From Bacteroidota bacterium (GTDB lineage: Bacteria > Bacteroidota > Bacteroidia > Bacteroidales > Prolixibacteraceae): a stretch of 64,000 bases of DNA. The DNA is taken from contig JAHEYU010000018.1 in NCBI GenBank assembly GCA_023251435.1, forward strand, positions 1 to 64,000, written 5' to 3'. The translations under genes were made by a program, and so were the position numbers. Within the stretch, counting starts at the first letter, position 1; each line of letters starts with the position of its first letter. Positions 1 through 8,222 of the stretch are shown in pieces. Under the pieces are notes generated by a model. That model searched no databases. It saw nothing but the letters and a program-made list of their open reading frames with translations, and was not told the DNA's origin.

Positions 1-2
1 TC

Positions 3-77
3 GTTCTAGCCCTTTATCTCAGGGGAGTTGACAGCAAACAGGGTTACGGACTCGAGTTGCCAAATAAAAAGAGATAA
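3..77 (+). CDS. C-terminal end of an unidentified protein (5' truncated by window edge)
   Basis: An open frame enters from the left edge and ends at TAA 75-77, giving 24 residues that end in LELPNKKR. A hairpin with a T tract follows 23 bases later, as expected at the end of a real gene. The fragment is too short to assign a family. Confidence 0.5.
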   Translation, partial: VLALYLRGVDSKQGYGLELPNKKR

Positions 78-100
78 TTTCGGTATCTCAAAATATTACA

Positions 101-136
101 AACCTGCATTCGTTTTAATGGATGCAGGTTTTTTTA
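101..136 (+). terminator. Rho-independent terminator
   Basis: The 9-bp arms AACCTGCAT (101-109) and ATGCAGGTT (122-130) are perfectly complementary and a run of T follows. It ends the gene entering from the left edge. Confidence 0.85.
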
Positions 137-343
137 TTGTTCTATTTCAGAAACAAACTACAGGGATTAATTGTACTTTTATACCGATTGAAGAAATGTA
201 ACAGTCCAATCTTCGCACACTCGATTGGCCTTGACATTTTCTAATCATCGGCATTATACCAAAATGGTGTTTGGACTGATTTAGAGCTGAATTTGGTATT
301 TTAAGCTGAATTTTAAAAGGAATTTCATTTTAAAAATAACTAT

Positions 344-1810
344 ATGAGCAACGAAATCTCAAAATTAACTCCCGGCGAAGTTTGGGAAAATTTCTACCAG
401 TTGACGCGGATTCCGCGTCCATCACATCACGAAGACCAGATCAGGCAATATGTCGCCGATTTTGGTCGGAATCTCGGATTAGAAACCATTCAGGATGCAG
501 TGGGCAATGTCATCATTCGCAAACCTGCCACTCCTGGAATGGAAAAACGAAAAGGCGTCATTCTGCAGGGACACCTCGACATGGTTCCGTAAAAAAACAG
601 CGACAAAGATCACGACTTTGCCAAAGACCCGATTGAAACCATTATTGATGGCGAATGGGTGCGTGCCAACGGAACAACGCTTGGTGCCGACAATGGTATC
701 GGAGTTGCTGCTGCAATGGCTGTGCTGGCTTCGAAAGACCTGGTACACGGGCCTGTTGAGGCTCTTTTTACCGCAACCGAAGAAACTGGTATGGACGGAG
801 CTAACGGCCTCGGCCCTGGTATTCTGAAAGGTGATATTCTCATCAACATGGATTCGGAAGACGAAGGCGAATTGTACGTTGGCTGTGCCGGTGGCGAAGA
901 TGCCAATGTCACGTTTACTTATGCTGAAGTTCCGGTTCCTGCCGAATCAATTAGTTTCAAGCTGAATGTAACCGGATTAAAAGGCGGGCATTCGGGATTG
1001 GACATCAACCTTGGCCGCGGAAATGCCAATAAAATTTTCTTCCGCTTGCTGAAAGAAGCTCACAAAGTTTGTGGCTTGCGTTTATCCTCCATCAACGGCG
1101 GAAGTTTGAGAAACGCCATTCCGCGAGAGGCTTTTGGAATCGTTACTGTTCCTTATGCCACTGCCGATAAACTGGTTGGATTGATTGCCGGAATGACCAC
1201 TGTTATCAAACGTGAACTGGCGGCTACCGAACCTACCTTGAAAATAGAGCTCTCGAAAACAGAAATGCCTGCTTCGTTAATCGACGAAACAACGCAAATA
1301 AACCTTACTCATGCCGTTGTGGCCTGCCCTAATGGAGTAATCCGCATGAGCGACAGTATGGCTGGTTTGGTTGAAACATCGACCAACCTGGCCATTGTAA
1401 AATCCGACAGCGAGGCAAAAACTGTTAAAATTTCCTGTCTGATGCGCAGTTCTGTTGATTCAGCCCGTGCACAATTAGCTTCGCGTATGGATTCGGTATT
1501 TACTTTGGCTAGTGCAAAAGTGATTATGAAAGGCGGTTATCCTGGATGGAAACCCAATTTGGATTCTCCTATCCTGAAAACGATGCAACAGGTTTACAAC
1601 TCCAAATTTGGACGTATTCCTGAAATCAAGGCTATTCATGCCGGATTGGAATGTGGTATTTTGGGCGGAACTTATCCGAACTGGGATATGATTTCATTTG
1701 GTCCAACCATTCGTTTCCCGCACTCTCCTGATGAAAAAGTCAATATCGAGTCGGTTGCTAAATTCTGGGATTATTTGGTGGAAACGCTGAAAAGTATTCC
1801 GGCGAAATAA
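344..1810 (+). pseudogene. pepD: Aminoacyl-histidine dipeptidase (PepD, M20 family) interrupted by one in-frame stop
   Basis: PepD is a two-zinc M20 peptidase that splits Xaa-His and other dipeptides in the cytoplasm. The frame runs 488 codons, the usual PepD length, but codon 83 (590-592) is TAA. It falls directly after GHLDMVP, where PepD proteins normally continue with Gln-Lys, so a single CAA to TAA change explains it. Both halves are otherwise intact and in the same frame: zinc ligand His77 with Asp79 upstream, and downstream ADNGIG with Asp116 and the Glu146-Glu147 pair. Translation stopping at codon 83 gives an 82-residue fragment without a catalytic core. A restart at GTG 659 would lack His77. 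It could be a recent pseudogene or a sequencing error; TAA readthrough is unlikely. Confidence 0.85.
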
Positions 1811-1844
1811 ATACTTCTGATTTTTATCCCGTAATTCGCATAAA

Positions 1845-1884
1845 AAAGGGGATTCCATCTTTTAGAATAGATGAAATCCCCTTT
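1845..1884. terminator. Bidirectional terminator between pepD and the GH92 gene
   Basis: Sixteen-base arms at 1845-1860 and 1869-1884 pair with one mismatch around an 8-base loop, starting with A and ending with T residues. It lies between two convergent genes and can serve both. Confidence 0.8.
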
Positions 1885-1911
1885 CGTAATTAGAGAGAAT
1901 GCAAACTGCGA

Positions 1912-4119
1912 CTATTTGAACAGCTCTTTATTCGGTTGCGCACCCATCGTAAATTCGAGTGTTCCTCCATCCATTATTTCCTGATGGGTAATGTAGGTGC
2001 GGCCAAGAGCCTGTCCGTTCAGCTTCACTTCCTGAATGTATTTATTCTCTTTTGAAGCCAATGGTGCTTTCATCGTAAAGAATTTCCCATTATCAACTTC
2101 AATTTTTGCTTCCTGGACAAGTGGCGAGCCAAGCTGATAGGCTAACTCCGATGGATTAACCGGGTAGAATCCCATAGCACTGAAAACATACCAGGCTGAC
2201 ATTTGTCCGCAATCTTCGTTGCCGCACAATCCATCAGGCTTATTGGTGTACATTTCGGTCTGAATCTGGCGGTTCAGTTCCTGAGTGCGCCAGGCCCATC
2301 CGGCATAATTAAACAGGAAGGTGGTATGATGTCCGGGTTCGTTACCATGTGCATAAGCGCCAATTAATCCGGAGATATCGTTCGAGGCTTCTTCGCCTTT
2401 AACACCTTCTTCAACTTTAAACAACTGGTCAAGCTTAGCTGCAAATGGCTCTTTGCCTCCCAGCAACTCAATCAACCCATTGACATCGTGCGGGGCCAGC
2501 CATAAATATTGCCACCCGTTTCCTTCAGTGTAATCACTTCCTTCGTGTTTTGAATAAGCCGGGTCGAAAGGCGTAGTCCATTGTCCGTTGGTCAGTTTTC
2601 CACGCATAAACCCAGTTTCTTTATCGAAGTAGTTTCGGTAATTCAATGCGCGTTTGGCAAAATAAGCTGCATCTTCAGTTTTTCCCAACTTCTTTGCTAC
2701 TGCTGCTACAGCCCAGTCGTCAATGCAAACTTCTTCTGCTTTGGCTACCGATTGCTGAATTTTATCCGCCGGGATATAGCCTAGCTTGTCGTGATAACCC
2801 ATTCCATCGCGATCGTGCATCGAGGTTACTTTCATGGCTTCAAAAGCCAACTGCTGATCAAAATCACCAATTCCTTTCAGGATTGCTTCGGCAATTACTG
2901 AAATAGAATGATTCCCGACCATGCACCAGGTTTCGTTTCCTTCGAGTTCCCATACGGGCAATAATCCGGTTTGCCTGTAATGATCGAGCATCGATTTAAC
3001 CATGTCGTTTACTTTCGGTTGCTGTGTTAACGTAAAGAGCGGATGCAAGGCCCTGTAGGTATCCCACAGAGAAAAAACGGTATAACGGTTGTATCCGGTT
3101 GCCTTTTGTAAATCACCATTTACGCCTTTGAAATCGCCATTTAAATCGGAGAATAACGATGGCGCCACCATGGTGTGATACAGCGAAGTATAAAAAATAG
3201 TCTTTTGAGCAGAGTCGCTGGATTGAATCCTGATTTTTGAAAGTTCTTTTTCCCAGGCGTCAGAGGCGGCTTGCGCTGTAGCTTCAAAATCCCAGCCAGC
3301 GAGTGACGAATCTAAATTAGCCAGCGCATTTTCGATACTTACCGAAGAGATACCAACTTTGGCCATCACTTGTTTTTGTCCGAATCTTAGTACGCCAACA
3401 GTCCGGCCTTCACCGCCTACATTTTCGGTAATCGATTTGGTGATAGGTGTTGAAAAACGGGCTGCAAAATATACATGCTGATCTTTTGCCCAACCGTTCG
3501 ATAAGCGCGAACCGGTTACCAGCATACTATCCACAACATTCAGTGATGTTTGGTAGGGTTTGTCCCAGTTAATGGCAAATCCAAGATTAATAATCAGGTT
3601 GTTTTCACCTCCTTCAGGAAACGAATAGCGGTGCAGTCCGGCTCTTTCGGTAACTGTAAATTCAGCTTTGATATTGCTGTTTTTTAACGTCACCGCATAA
3701 TATCCTGCTTTTGCCGTTTCCTGATCGTGACTGTATTTTCCGGAGTAACGGGCCACAAAATCGGCGTTTTTTTCACCTTCCTGAAAAGTTACCTCCGAAG
3801 AAACCGGTAAAAATGAGATGTCAGCCAGGTCGCCGATCCCGGTTCCGCTCAGGTGGAGGTGACTGAAGCCAGCCAGAATACTATCGGAATAATGATAGCC
3901 GGAACACCAGTCCCAGCCCTGAGTTCCATTATCGGGACTCAACTGGATTTGTCCGAAAGGAAAAGCTGCCCCCGGATAGGTGTGCCCGTGATATGCAGTT
4001 CCGATAAACGGATCGACAAAATCGGTTAGGCGATCTTCCTGTGTTTGTTTTGGTGAATTTGCCGTGCAGGCTGTCAAAAGCAATAAAGCTCCTGAAATGA
4101 TGGTCGTAAATTTAGTCAT
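1912..4119 (-). CDS. GH92 alpha-mannosidase lipoprotein
   Basis: Family 92 enzymes are calcium-dependent exo-alpha-mannosidases that trim mannose from glycans such as N-glycans. The start is set at 4119, where a lipoprotein signal begins (hydrophobic stretch ending LLLLTAC, Cys18). The longer reading frame to 4248 lacks any signal. Family blocks appear in order: DPFIGTAYHGHTYPGAAFPFG near the N-terminus, GFSHLHLSGTG, the acid-bearing WELEGNETW, GNEPGHHTTFLFNYAG, and GNEDCGQMSAWYVFSAMGFYP near the C-terminus. At 735 residues it is full length. No SusC/SusD pair is adjacent, so it is not in a recognisable polysaccharide utilisation locus here. It is probably on the cell surface or in the periplasm. 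The exact linkage specificity cannot be read from sequence. Confidence 0.93.
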   Translation of the reverse strand: MTKFTTIISGALLLLTACTANSPKQTQEDRLTDFVDPFIGTAYHGHTYPGAAFPFGQIQLSPDNGTQGWDWCSGYHYSDSILAGFSHLHLSGTGIGDLADISFLPVSSEVTFQEGEKNADFVARYSGKYSHDQETAKAGYYAVTLKNSNIKAEFTVTERAGLHRYSFPEGGENNLIINLGFAINWDKPYQTSLNVVDSMLVTGSRLSNGWAKDQHVYFAARFSTPITKSITENVGGEGRTVGVLRFGQKQVMAKVGISSVSIENALANLDSSLAGWDFEATAQAASDAWEKELSKIRIQSSDSAQKTIFYTSLYHTMVAPSLFSDLNGDFKGVNGDLQKATGYNRYTVFSLWDTYRALHPLFTLTQQPKVNDMVKSMLDHYRQTGLLPVWELEGNETWCMVGNHSISVIAEAILKGIGDFDQQLAFEAMKVTSMHDRDGMGYHDKLGYIPADKIQQSVAKAEEVCIDDWAVAAVAKKLGKTEDAAYFAKRALNYRNYFDKETGFMRGKLTNGQWTTPFDPAYSKHEGSDYTEGNGWQYLWLAPHDVNGLIELLGGKEPFAAKLDQLFKVEEGVKGEEASNDISGLIGAYAHGNEPGHHTTFLFNYAGWAWRTQELNRQIQTEMYTNKPDGLCGNEDCGQMSAWYVFSAMGFYPVNPSELAYQLGSPLVQEAKIEVDNGKFFTMKAPLASKENKYIQEVKLNGQALGRTYITHQEIMDGGTLEFTMGAQPNKELFK

Positions 4120-4142
4120 TGGTAGATTTTTCAATTTGGGTG

Positions 4143-4172
4143 TAAAACTACACAATTGAAAAAAGTTAGCAA
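4143..4172 (-). promoter_or_regulatory. Possible promoter of the GH92 gene
   Basis: On the minus strand a TTG (4172-4170) is followed after 19 bases by TAGTTTTA (4150-4143), one mismatch from TAnnTTTG. The start codon at 4119 would follow a leader of about 17 bases. It also supports the chosen start. Confidence 0.35.
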
Positions 4173-4240
4173 GCGGATAAGGGATCAATTCAATTTTTGA
4201 TGGGAAAGCAAAATGACATACTGGGGGTGATGGTGTTTTT

Positions 4241-4603
4241 GTCCTCAAGCCGGACGGGCTCTTCCTTTTCCAAACGATGAAAAGGAAGCAAAAATCTTGT
4301 CAAAACGAACCCTCGGCCGGGCGTTTTGACGGCCCACGCACTCGCTTCGAACAAGTCAAACGCAAACAGACAGGACAAACCACCGCAACGCAATGCCCTG
4401 AACCGCCTAAGGAGAAAAAGCGTTAAAAAAAATTGAAGACGTGGGCGTTAAGAAAATTTCCCTGTTTGACGACCAAAGGGAGGAGTTTGGAAATTTTTAG
4501 CCGAACGGATTCGGTTTTTAGTTTTTTATCCTTCAGCGGCGGCGCTTTTTGGTTACTTTTTCCAGCTGTAGGGAAAAAGTAACAGCCCGTCCGGCTGGAG
4601 GAC
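4241..4603. repeat. 363-bp intergenic element bounded by 20-bp inverted repeats (MITE-like)
   Basis: The ends 4241-4260 and 4584-4603 are inverted copies of each other with 19 of 20 bases matching. Inside each end lies a hairpin: CTTCCTTTTC/GAAAAGGAAG (4261-4270/4279-4288) on the left and GTTACTTTTTCC/GGAAAAAGTAAC on the right (about 4552-4583). A third, GTCAAAACG/CGTTTTGAC, is at 4299-4307/4322-4330. The interior is richer in G+C than its flanks. There is no transposase gene and no clear target-site duplication. The short reading frames over it overlap structured DNA and look spurious. Confidence 0.75.
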
Positions 4604-4720
4604 AAGGTAAAAGAAGGTAAGGTTTTTTTAACGTGCTTAAATCAGAAATTAATAATATAAAATGCCCACAATTATGTCATCTGATCCCCATTAATTAGGG
4701 GGATGTTGTGCAAGTAGCAA

Positions 4721-4760
4721 AAACAAAAAAAAACCGCAACTGATTGAATATCAATTGCGG
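4721..4760 (-). terminator. Terminator after tRNA-Val
   Basis: Arms 4734-4744 and 4750-4760 pair with one mismatch. On the minus strand the hairpin is followed by a long T run (A run 4721-4733 on the plus strand). It lies 15 bases past the tRNA end. Confidence 0.8.
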
Positions 4761-4775
4761 ATTTATTTTTATTGT

Positions 4776-4849
4776 GGGCGATGACGGATTCGAACCGCCG
4801 ACCCTCTGGGTGTAAACCAGATGCTCTGAACCAGCTGAGCTAATCGCCC
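4776..4849 (-). tRNA. tRNA-Val (anticodon TAC)
   Basis: The 74-base minus-strand sequence folds as a cloverleaf: acceptor GGGCGAT/ATCGCCC, D arm GCTC/GAGC, anticodon stem TCTGG/CCAGA with loop TTTACAC, and T arm with loop TTCGAAT. The anticodon TAC reads valine. CCA is not encoded. Confidence 0.95.
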
Positions 4850-4890
4850 TTTTTGTGTTTGATGAACGCGCTTTGTTTTTTAAAGCGTTG

Positions 4891-4921
4891 CAAAGATATA
4901 CCCATTTTTGAAATGTGCAAA
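4891..4921 (-). promoter_or_regulatory. Promoter of tRNA-Val
   Basis: On the minus strand TTTG (4921-4918) is followed after 19 bases by TATCTTTG (4898-4891). Both boxes match the Bacteroidota consensus exactly. The tRNA begins about 40 bases downstream. Confidence 0.7.
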
Positions 4922-4939
4922 CAAAATATATAGAAAATC

Positions 4940-6238
4940 TTATAAAATTTCGGCCACCACAAAAGTGCTGCCACCAACGAAAACAAGGTCGTTTTCACCC
5001 GCATTTGCAAGTGCAGAAGAAAGTGCCTGACGAACAGTTGGATAACAATCGCCTTTTAACCCGAAACAACTTGCTTTGGCTGAAAGTTCTTCAGGTTCGG
5101 TTGCGCGGGGAATTTCAGCTTTTGTAAAATAATATTGTGCATTGGCCGGTAGAAGCACCAAAACTTCGTTCTGATCTTTGTCGTTTACCATTCCGATTAC
5201 GATGTGCAGTTTTTTCCATGCAGTTTGATTGATTTGTTCGACCACCAGTTTTATACCAGCCTCATTGTGTCCGGTATCGCAAATTGTGAGCGGATTATGC
5301 CCGATAATTTGCCAGCGTCCCATTAGTCCGGTATTTCGTATCGTATTTGCCAATCCACGTCTGACAGAATCTTCCGTCAGATTCCATCCTTTTGTGTTTA
5401 GAATATCAATTGATTTCAGCACCGTCGGAACATTGTGCCTTTGATAAATTCCAAGTAAATCGACCAGCAAATCAGGAAAAACCAACTTGCCGTTGCTTTG
5501 TATATTCATGCTTTGCTTTCCACCGATGGTTAGCATGGAGTAATTCGTTTGGTATTCCTGATCGGCAAACGAAATTGGAGCATTTAGCCTTTCGGCAAAT
5601 TCAATAAAAACTGGGCTGGTTTCAGGATTTGTTTCCCCAATTACGACCGGAATTCCGGATTTGATGATTCCGGCCTTTTCCGCAGCAATTTTGGGCAGGG
5701 TTTTCCCGAGCAAAGCGATATGGTCGAAACTTATATTGGTAATTACCGAAACTTCAGGAGTAATAATATTGGTCGAATCGAGCCTTCCGCCTAGCCCAAC
5801 CTCAATTACCGCCACATCAACCTGCATTGTCCGAAAATAATCGAAAGCCATCGAAACAGTCAGTTCGAAAAATGAAGGCTCCATTTTCTCTTTTTCATTT
5901 TTTGCCTGAAACGATTCGGTGAACTGAACCACCGCGTCTTCAGTAATCATCTCGCCGTTTACGCGGATGCGCTCTCTGAAATCTTTCAGATGTGGTGAAG
6001 TATATAGTCCGGTTTTGTAGCCTGCTTCCTGCAAAACAGAGGCGAGAATATGAGAAACTGATCCTTTTCCGTTTGTTCCGGCCACATGAATACTCCTGAA
6101 AGAGCGGTGCGGATGATCAAACATTTCGTCCAGTCTGATGGTATTGTCGAGGTTATCTTTATAGGCTGCCGGGCCAGTACGCTGAAACATTGGTAATTGG
6201 CTGTACAGATAATCGAGAATCTCCTGATAGGTCTTCAT
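4940..6238 (-). CDS. folC: Bifunctional folylpolyglutamate synthase / dihydrofolate synthase
   Basis: FolC joins dihydropteroate to glutamate and adds further glutamates to folates, using ATP, in the cytoplasm. The 432-residue protein has the Mur-ligase-like ATP-binding loop GTNGKGS at residues 54-60, then YTSPHL and RERIRVNG, and the family block VGLGGRLDSTN. The C-terminal domain carries DTGHNEAG. The length is typical. It is divergent from phoH with a 110-base gap. No dihydropteroate synthase gene is adjacent. Confidence 0.94.
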   Translation of the reverse strand: MKTYQEILDYLYSQLPMFQRTGPAAYKDNLDNTIRLDEMFDHPHRSFRSIHVAGTNGKGSVSHILASVLQEAGYKTGLYTSPHLKDFRERIRVNGEMITEDAVVQFTESFQAKNEKEKMEPSFFELTVSMAFDYFRTMQVDVAVIEVGLGGRLDSTNIITPEVSVITNISFDHIALLGKTLPKIAAEKAGIIKSGIPVVIGETNPETSPVFIEFAERLNAPISFADQEYQTNYSMLTIGGKQSMNIQSNGKLVFPDLLVDLLGIYQRHNVPTVLKSIDILNTKGWNLTEDSVRRGLANTIRNTGLMGRWQIIGHNPLTICDTGHNEAGIKLVVEQINQTAWKKLHIVIGMVNDKDQNEVLVLLPANAQYYFTKAEIPRATEPEELSAKASCFGLKGDCYPTVRQALSSALANAGENDLVFVGGSTFVVAEIL

Positions 6239-6297
6239 GCTGCGTTTCGGTTAATTATTAACAATGCAAAGTTGAGAAATAAAAGCGCTGCGAACAG

Positions 6298-6325
6298 TTG
6301 TTCCGGCTGAATTTTTCTAATTTTA
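6298..6325 (+). promoter_or_regulatory. Probable phoH promoter
   Basis: TTG (6298-6300) is followed after 17 bases by TAATTTTA (6318-6325), one mismatch from TAnnTTTG. It sits 24 bases before the ATG at 6349. A start further upstream (6298) would lie inside this box, which argues for 6349. Confidence 0.45.
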
Positions 6326-6348
6326 TAGAAACCATAAAGCAAAACGGG

Positions 6349-7680
6349 ATGGCAGCTAAAAAACAAACCAAGATTTTCGTGCTCGACACCAACGTGATTT
6401 TGCACGACCATACCTGCATTTATCAATTTCAGGATAACGACATTGTGATACCAATTACGGTATTGGAAGAACTCGACAAGTTTAAGCGAGGCAACGATCC
6501 AATTAACTTTCAGGCACGCGAATTTGTGCGCGAACTCGATGAAATAATAGGTGACAAGCTTTTTAACGGAGGAATTTCGCTCGGTCAAAATAAGGGGAAG
6601 CTGATAGTTGAAACCGGTAAACCATTTTCGGACGAACTCAAACAATCGTTCCGCGAAGATATTCCCGATCACCGTATTCTGGCCATAACCATGCACATTG
6701 CTCAGAAATTCGCAACCCGCCAATGTATTCTGGTTACCAAGGATATCAATCTGCGGATGAAGGCGAAATCGTTAAAAATTCAGGCTGAAGACTACTATAA
6801 CGACAAGGTAAAAGACATCCAGATTTTCAATAAGGGCGTTGCCGAACTGGAGAATTTTGATGATAGCCTGATAGAGAAATTTTACAGCGATAATACGCTT
6901 CCGGTTGAATTGATGGGGCTTGGAAGGATTCCTGACATCAACGAATATTTCATAATGAAGTCGATAAAGGCCAGTGTTTTGGGGCGTTACGATGGTGGAT
7001 TGAAAAAAATGGCCAGAGTGGAGAAGAGAACAGCTTACGGAATTAAACCCCGTAATGCGGAACAAACTTTTAGTCTCGACGCACTTTTTAATCCTGAAAT
7101 TAAACTGGTGGCACTTACCGGGAAAGCAGGAACAGGTAAAACCCTGCTTGCACTGGCTGCTGCCCTCGAACAACACAAAAATTTCGGACAAATATTGCTC
7201 GCCCGTCCGATTGTGGCTTTAAGTAACCGCGATTTGGGATATCTGCCCGGTGATGCGCAGGAAAAGATCAATCCATATATGCAGCCGCTTTTCGATAACC
7301 TTTCGGTAATTAAACACAGTTACAATGCCCGAAGCATGGAATATCAGAAAATTGAAGAACTCCTGAAAGATGAAAAGCTGATAATTACGCCTTTGGCCTA
7401 TATTCGTGGCCGAAGTTTGTCGAATTCGTATTTTATTATCGACGAAGCTCAAAACCTGACACCGCACGAAATTAAAACCATTATTACCAGAGCCGGCGAA
7501 GGCACCAAACTCGTATTTACCGGCGACCTTCAGCAAATCGACTCACCTTACCTCGATATGAAATCGAATGGTTTGGCTTATATGACCGAAAAAATGCGAA
7601 ACCACGAAATTTTTGCCCATGTGAACCTCATCAAAGGCGAACGCAGCTACCTGGCCGAACTGGCAAGCGACTTATTGTAG
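6349..7680 (+). CDS. PhoH-family protein with N-terminal PIN domain (PhoH2/YlaK type)
   Basis: PhoH2-type proteins join a PIN-fold ribonuclease domain to a PhoH ATPase and are thought to unwind and cut RNA. The start is placed at 6349 (MAAKKQTK), because the PIN strand FVLDTN with acidic Asp13 follows at once. The PIN domain covers roughly residues 8-150. The PhoH domain has Walker A GKAGTGKT at 258-265 and Walker B IIDEAQN at 363-369. The protein has 443 residues, full length. No vapB-like antitoxin gene lies next to it, so a toxin role is not indicated. Confidence 0.92.
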   Translation: MAAKKQTKIFVLDTNVILHDHTCIYQFQDNDIVIPITVLEELDKFKRGNDPINFQAREFVRELDEIIGDKLFNGGISLGQNKGKLIVETGKPFSDELKQSFREDIPDHRILAITMHIAQKFATRQCILVTKDINLRMKAKSLKIQAEDYYNDKVKDIQIFNKGVAELENFDDSLIEKFYSDNTLPVELMGLGRIPDINEYFIMKSIKASVLGRYDGGLKKMARVEKRTAYGIKPRNAEQTFSLDALFNPEIKLVALTGKAGTGKTLLALAAALEQHKNFGQILLARPIVALSNRDLGYLPGDAQEKINPYMQPLFDNLSVIKHSYNARSMEYQKIEELLKDEKLIITPLAYIRGRSLSNSYFIIDEAQNLTPHEIKTIITRAGEGTKLVFTGDLQQIDSPYLDMKSNGLAYMTEKMRNHEIFAHVNLIKGERSYLAELASDLL

Positions 7681-7682
7681 AT

Positions 7683-8175
7683 GCCACAAAGGCACTAAGA
7701 ATCAAAGAAATACTATAAAGTGGTTTGTAAAAGGGAAATTTGAAATGGATTTTCAGACTTTATCTCCAGAAATAGAGCAAATAGGGAAAGATATTGTACA
7801 TGCAGCGTACAAAGTTCATTTGGCTTTAGGTCCAGGCTTACTAGAAAAAATATATGAAGTCTGTCTCGCACATGAACTTAAAAAACTTGGGCATGAAGTC
7901 TTACGACAAGTAGATATTCCCTTTGTTTATGATGGAATCTTTTTTGACGAAGGTCTTAGGATGGATTTATTGGTCGATAACCTTGTAATAGTTGAGTTGA
8001 AAGCGGTTGAAATGATTAATCCATTATGGAAAGCCCAAATTATTAGCCATTTAAAGCTTACAGAATTACCGCTTGGTTATTTGATAAATTTTAATGTTCC
8101 ACTTATAAAACAAGGAATTAATCGTTTCAGAATCTAACAAACTAAATAGTCTTTGTGACTTTGTGACTTTGTGGC
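7683..8175. mobile_element. GxxExxY cassette with terminal inverted repeats
   Basis: The left edge GCCACAAAGgCACtAAG (from 7683) matches, inverted, the right edge that ends CTTTGTGGC at 8175. The right side is a tandem of three 8-base units CTTTGTG(A/A/G) at 8151-8174. The 493-bp segment holds only one gene (7745-8137) and separates phoH from mtaB. There is no transposase and no clear target duplication, so calling it mobile is inference. Confidence 0.55.
7745..8137 (+). CDS. GxxExxY family protein (PD-(D/E)XK nuclease-like)
   Basis: The family is named for the motif seen here as GLLEKIY, Gly31-Glu34-Tyr37. Later residues Asp74 in RMD and Glu84-Leu-Lys86 in VELK have the spacing of a PD-(D/E)XK nuclease core, so a nuclease fold is likely, although the family's role is not established. 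The protein is 130 residues, the normal size. It lies between inverted terminal repeats, and its AT-rich coding differs from phoH and mtaB on either side, which suggests arrival by transfer. No promoter of its own is obvious. Confidence 0.88.
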   Translation: MDFQTLSPEIEQIGKDIVHAAYKVHLALGPGLLEKIYEVCLAHELKKLGHEVLRQVDIPFVYDGIFFDEGLRMDLLVDNLVIVELKAVEMINPLWKAQIISHLKLTELPLGYLINFNVPLIKQGINRFRI

Positions 8176-8200
8176 TGATTTCATTTTTTTCGTACTTTTG
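8168..8200 (+). promoter_or_regulatory. Promoter of mtaB, with the -33 box inside the cassette repeat
   Basis: TTTG at 8168-8171, part of the third CTTTGTG unit, is followed after 21 bases by TACTTTTG at 8193-8200, an exact TAnnTTTG match. Transcription would start near 8207, which favours the ATG at 8223 over 8208. Confidence 0.6.
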
Positions 8201-8222
8201 CCGCCTGATGGAAAGGATTTTA

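Noticed and set aside
344-1810. Recoding of TAA in pepD as a programmed readthrough.
   Set aside because: No known signal such as a structured element follows, TAA is the tightest stop, and other genes use TAA normally.
4190-4605. Two minus-strand reading frames of 60-67 residues over the 363-bp element.
   Set aside because: They overlap inverted repeats and hairpins, have no family match by eye and odd Phe/Arg-rich composition; the DNA structure explains them.
6235-7536. Long minus-strand frames opposite phoH.
   Set aside because: They are shadows of the strongly supported phoH coding frame.
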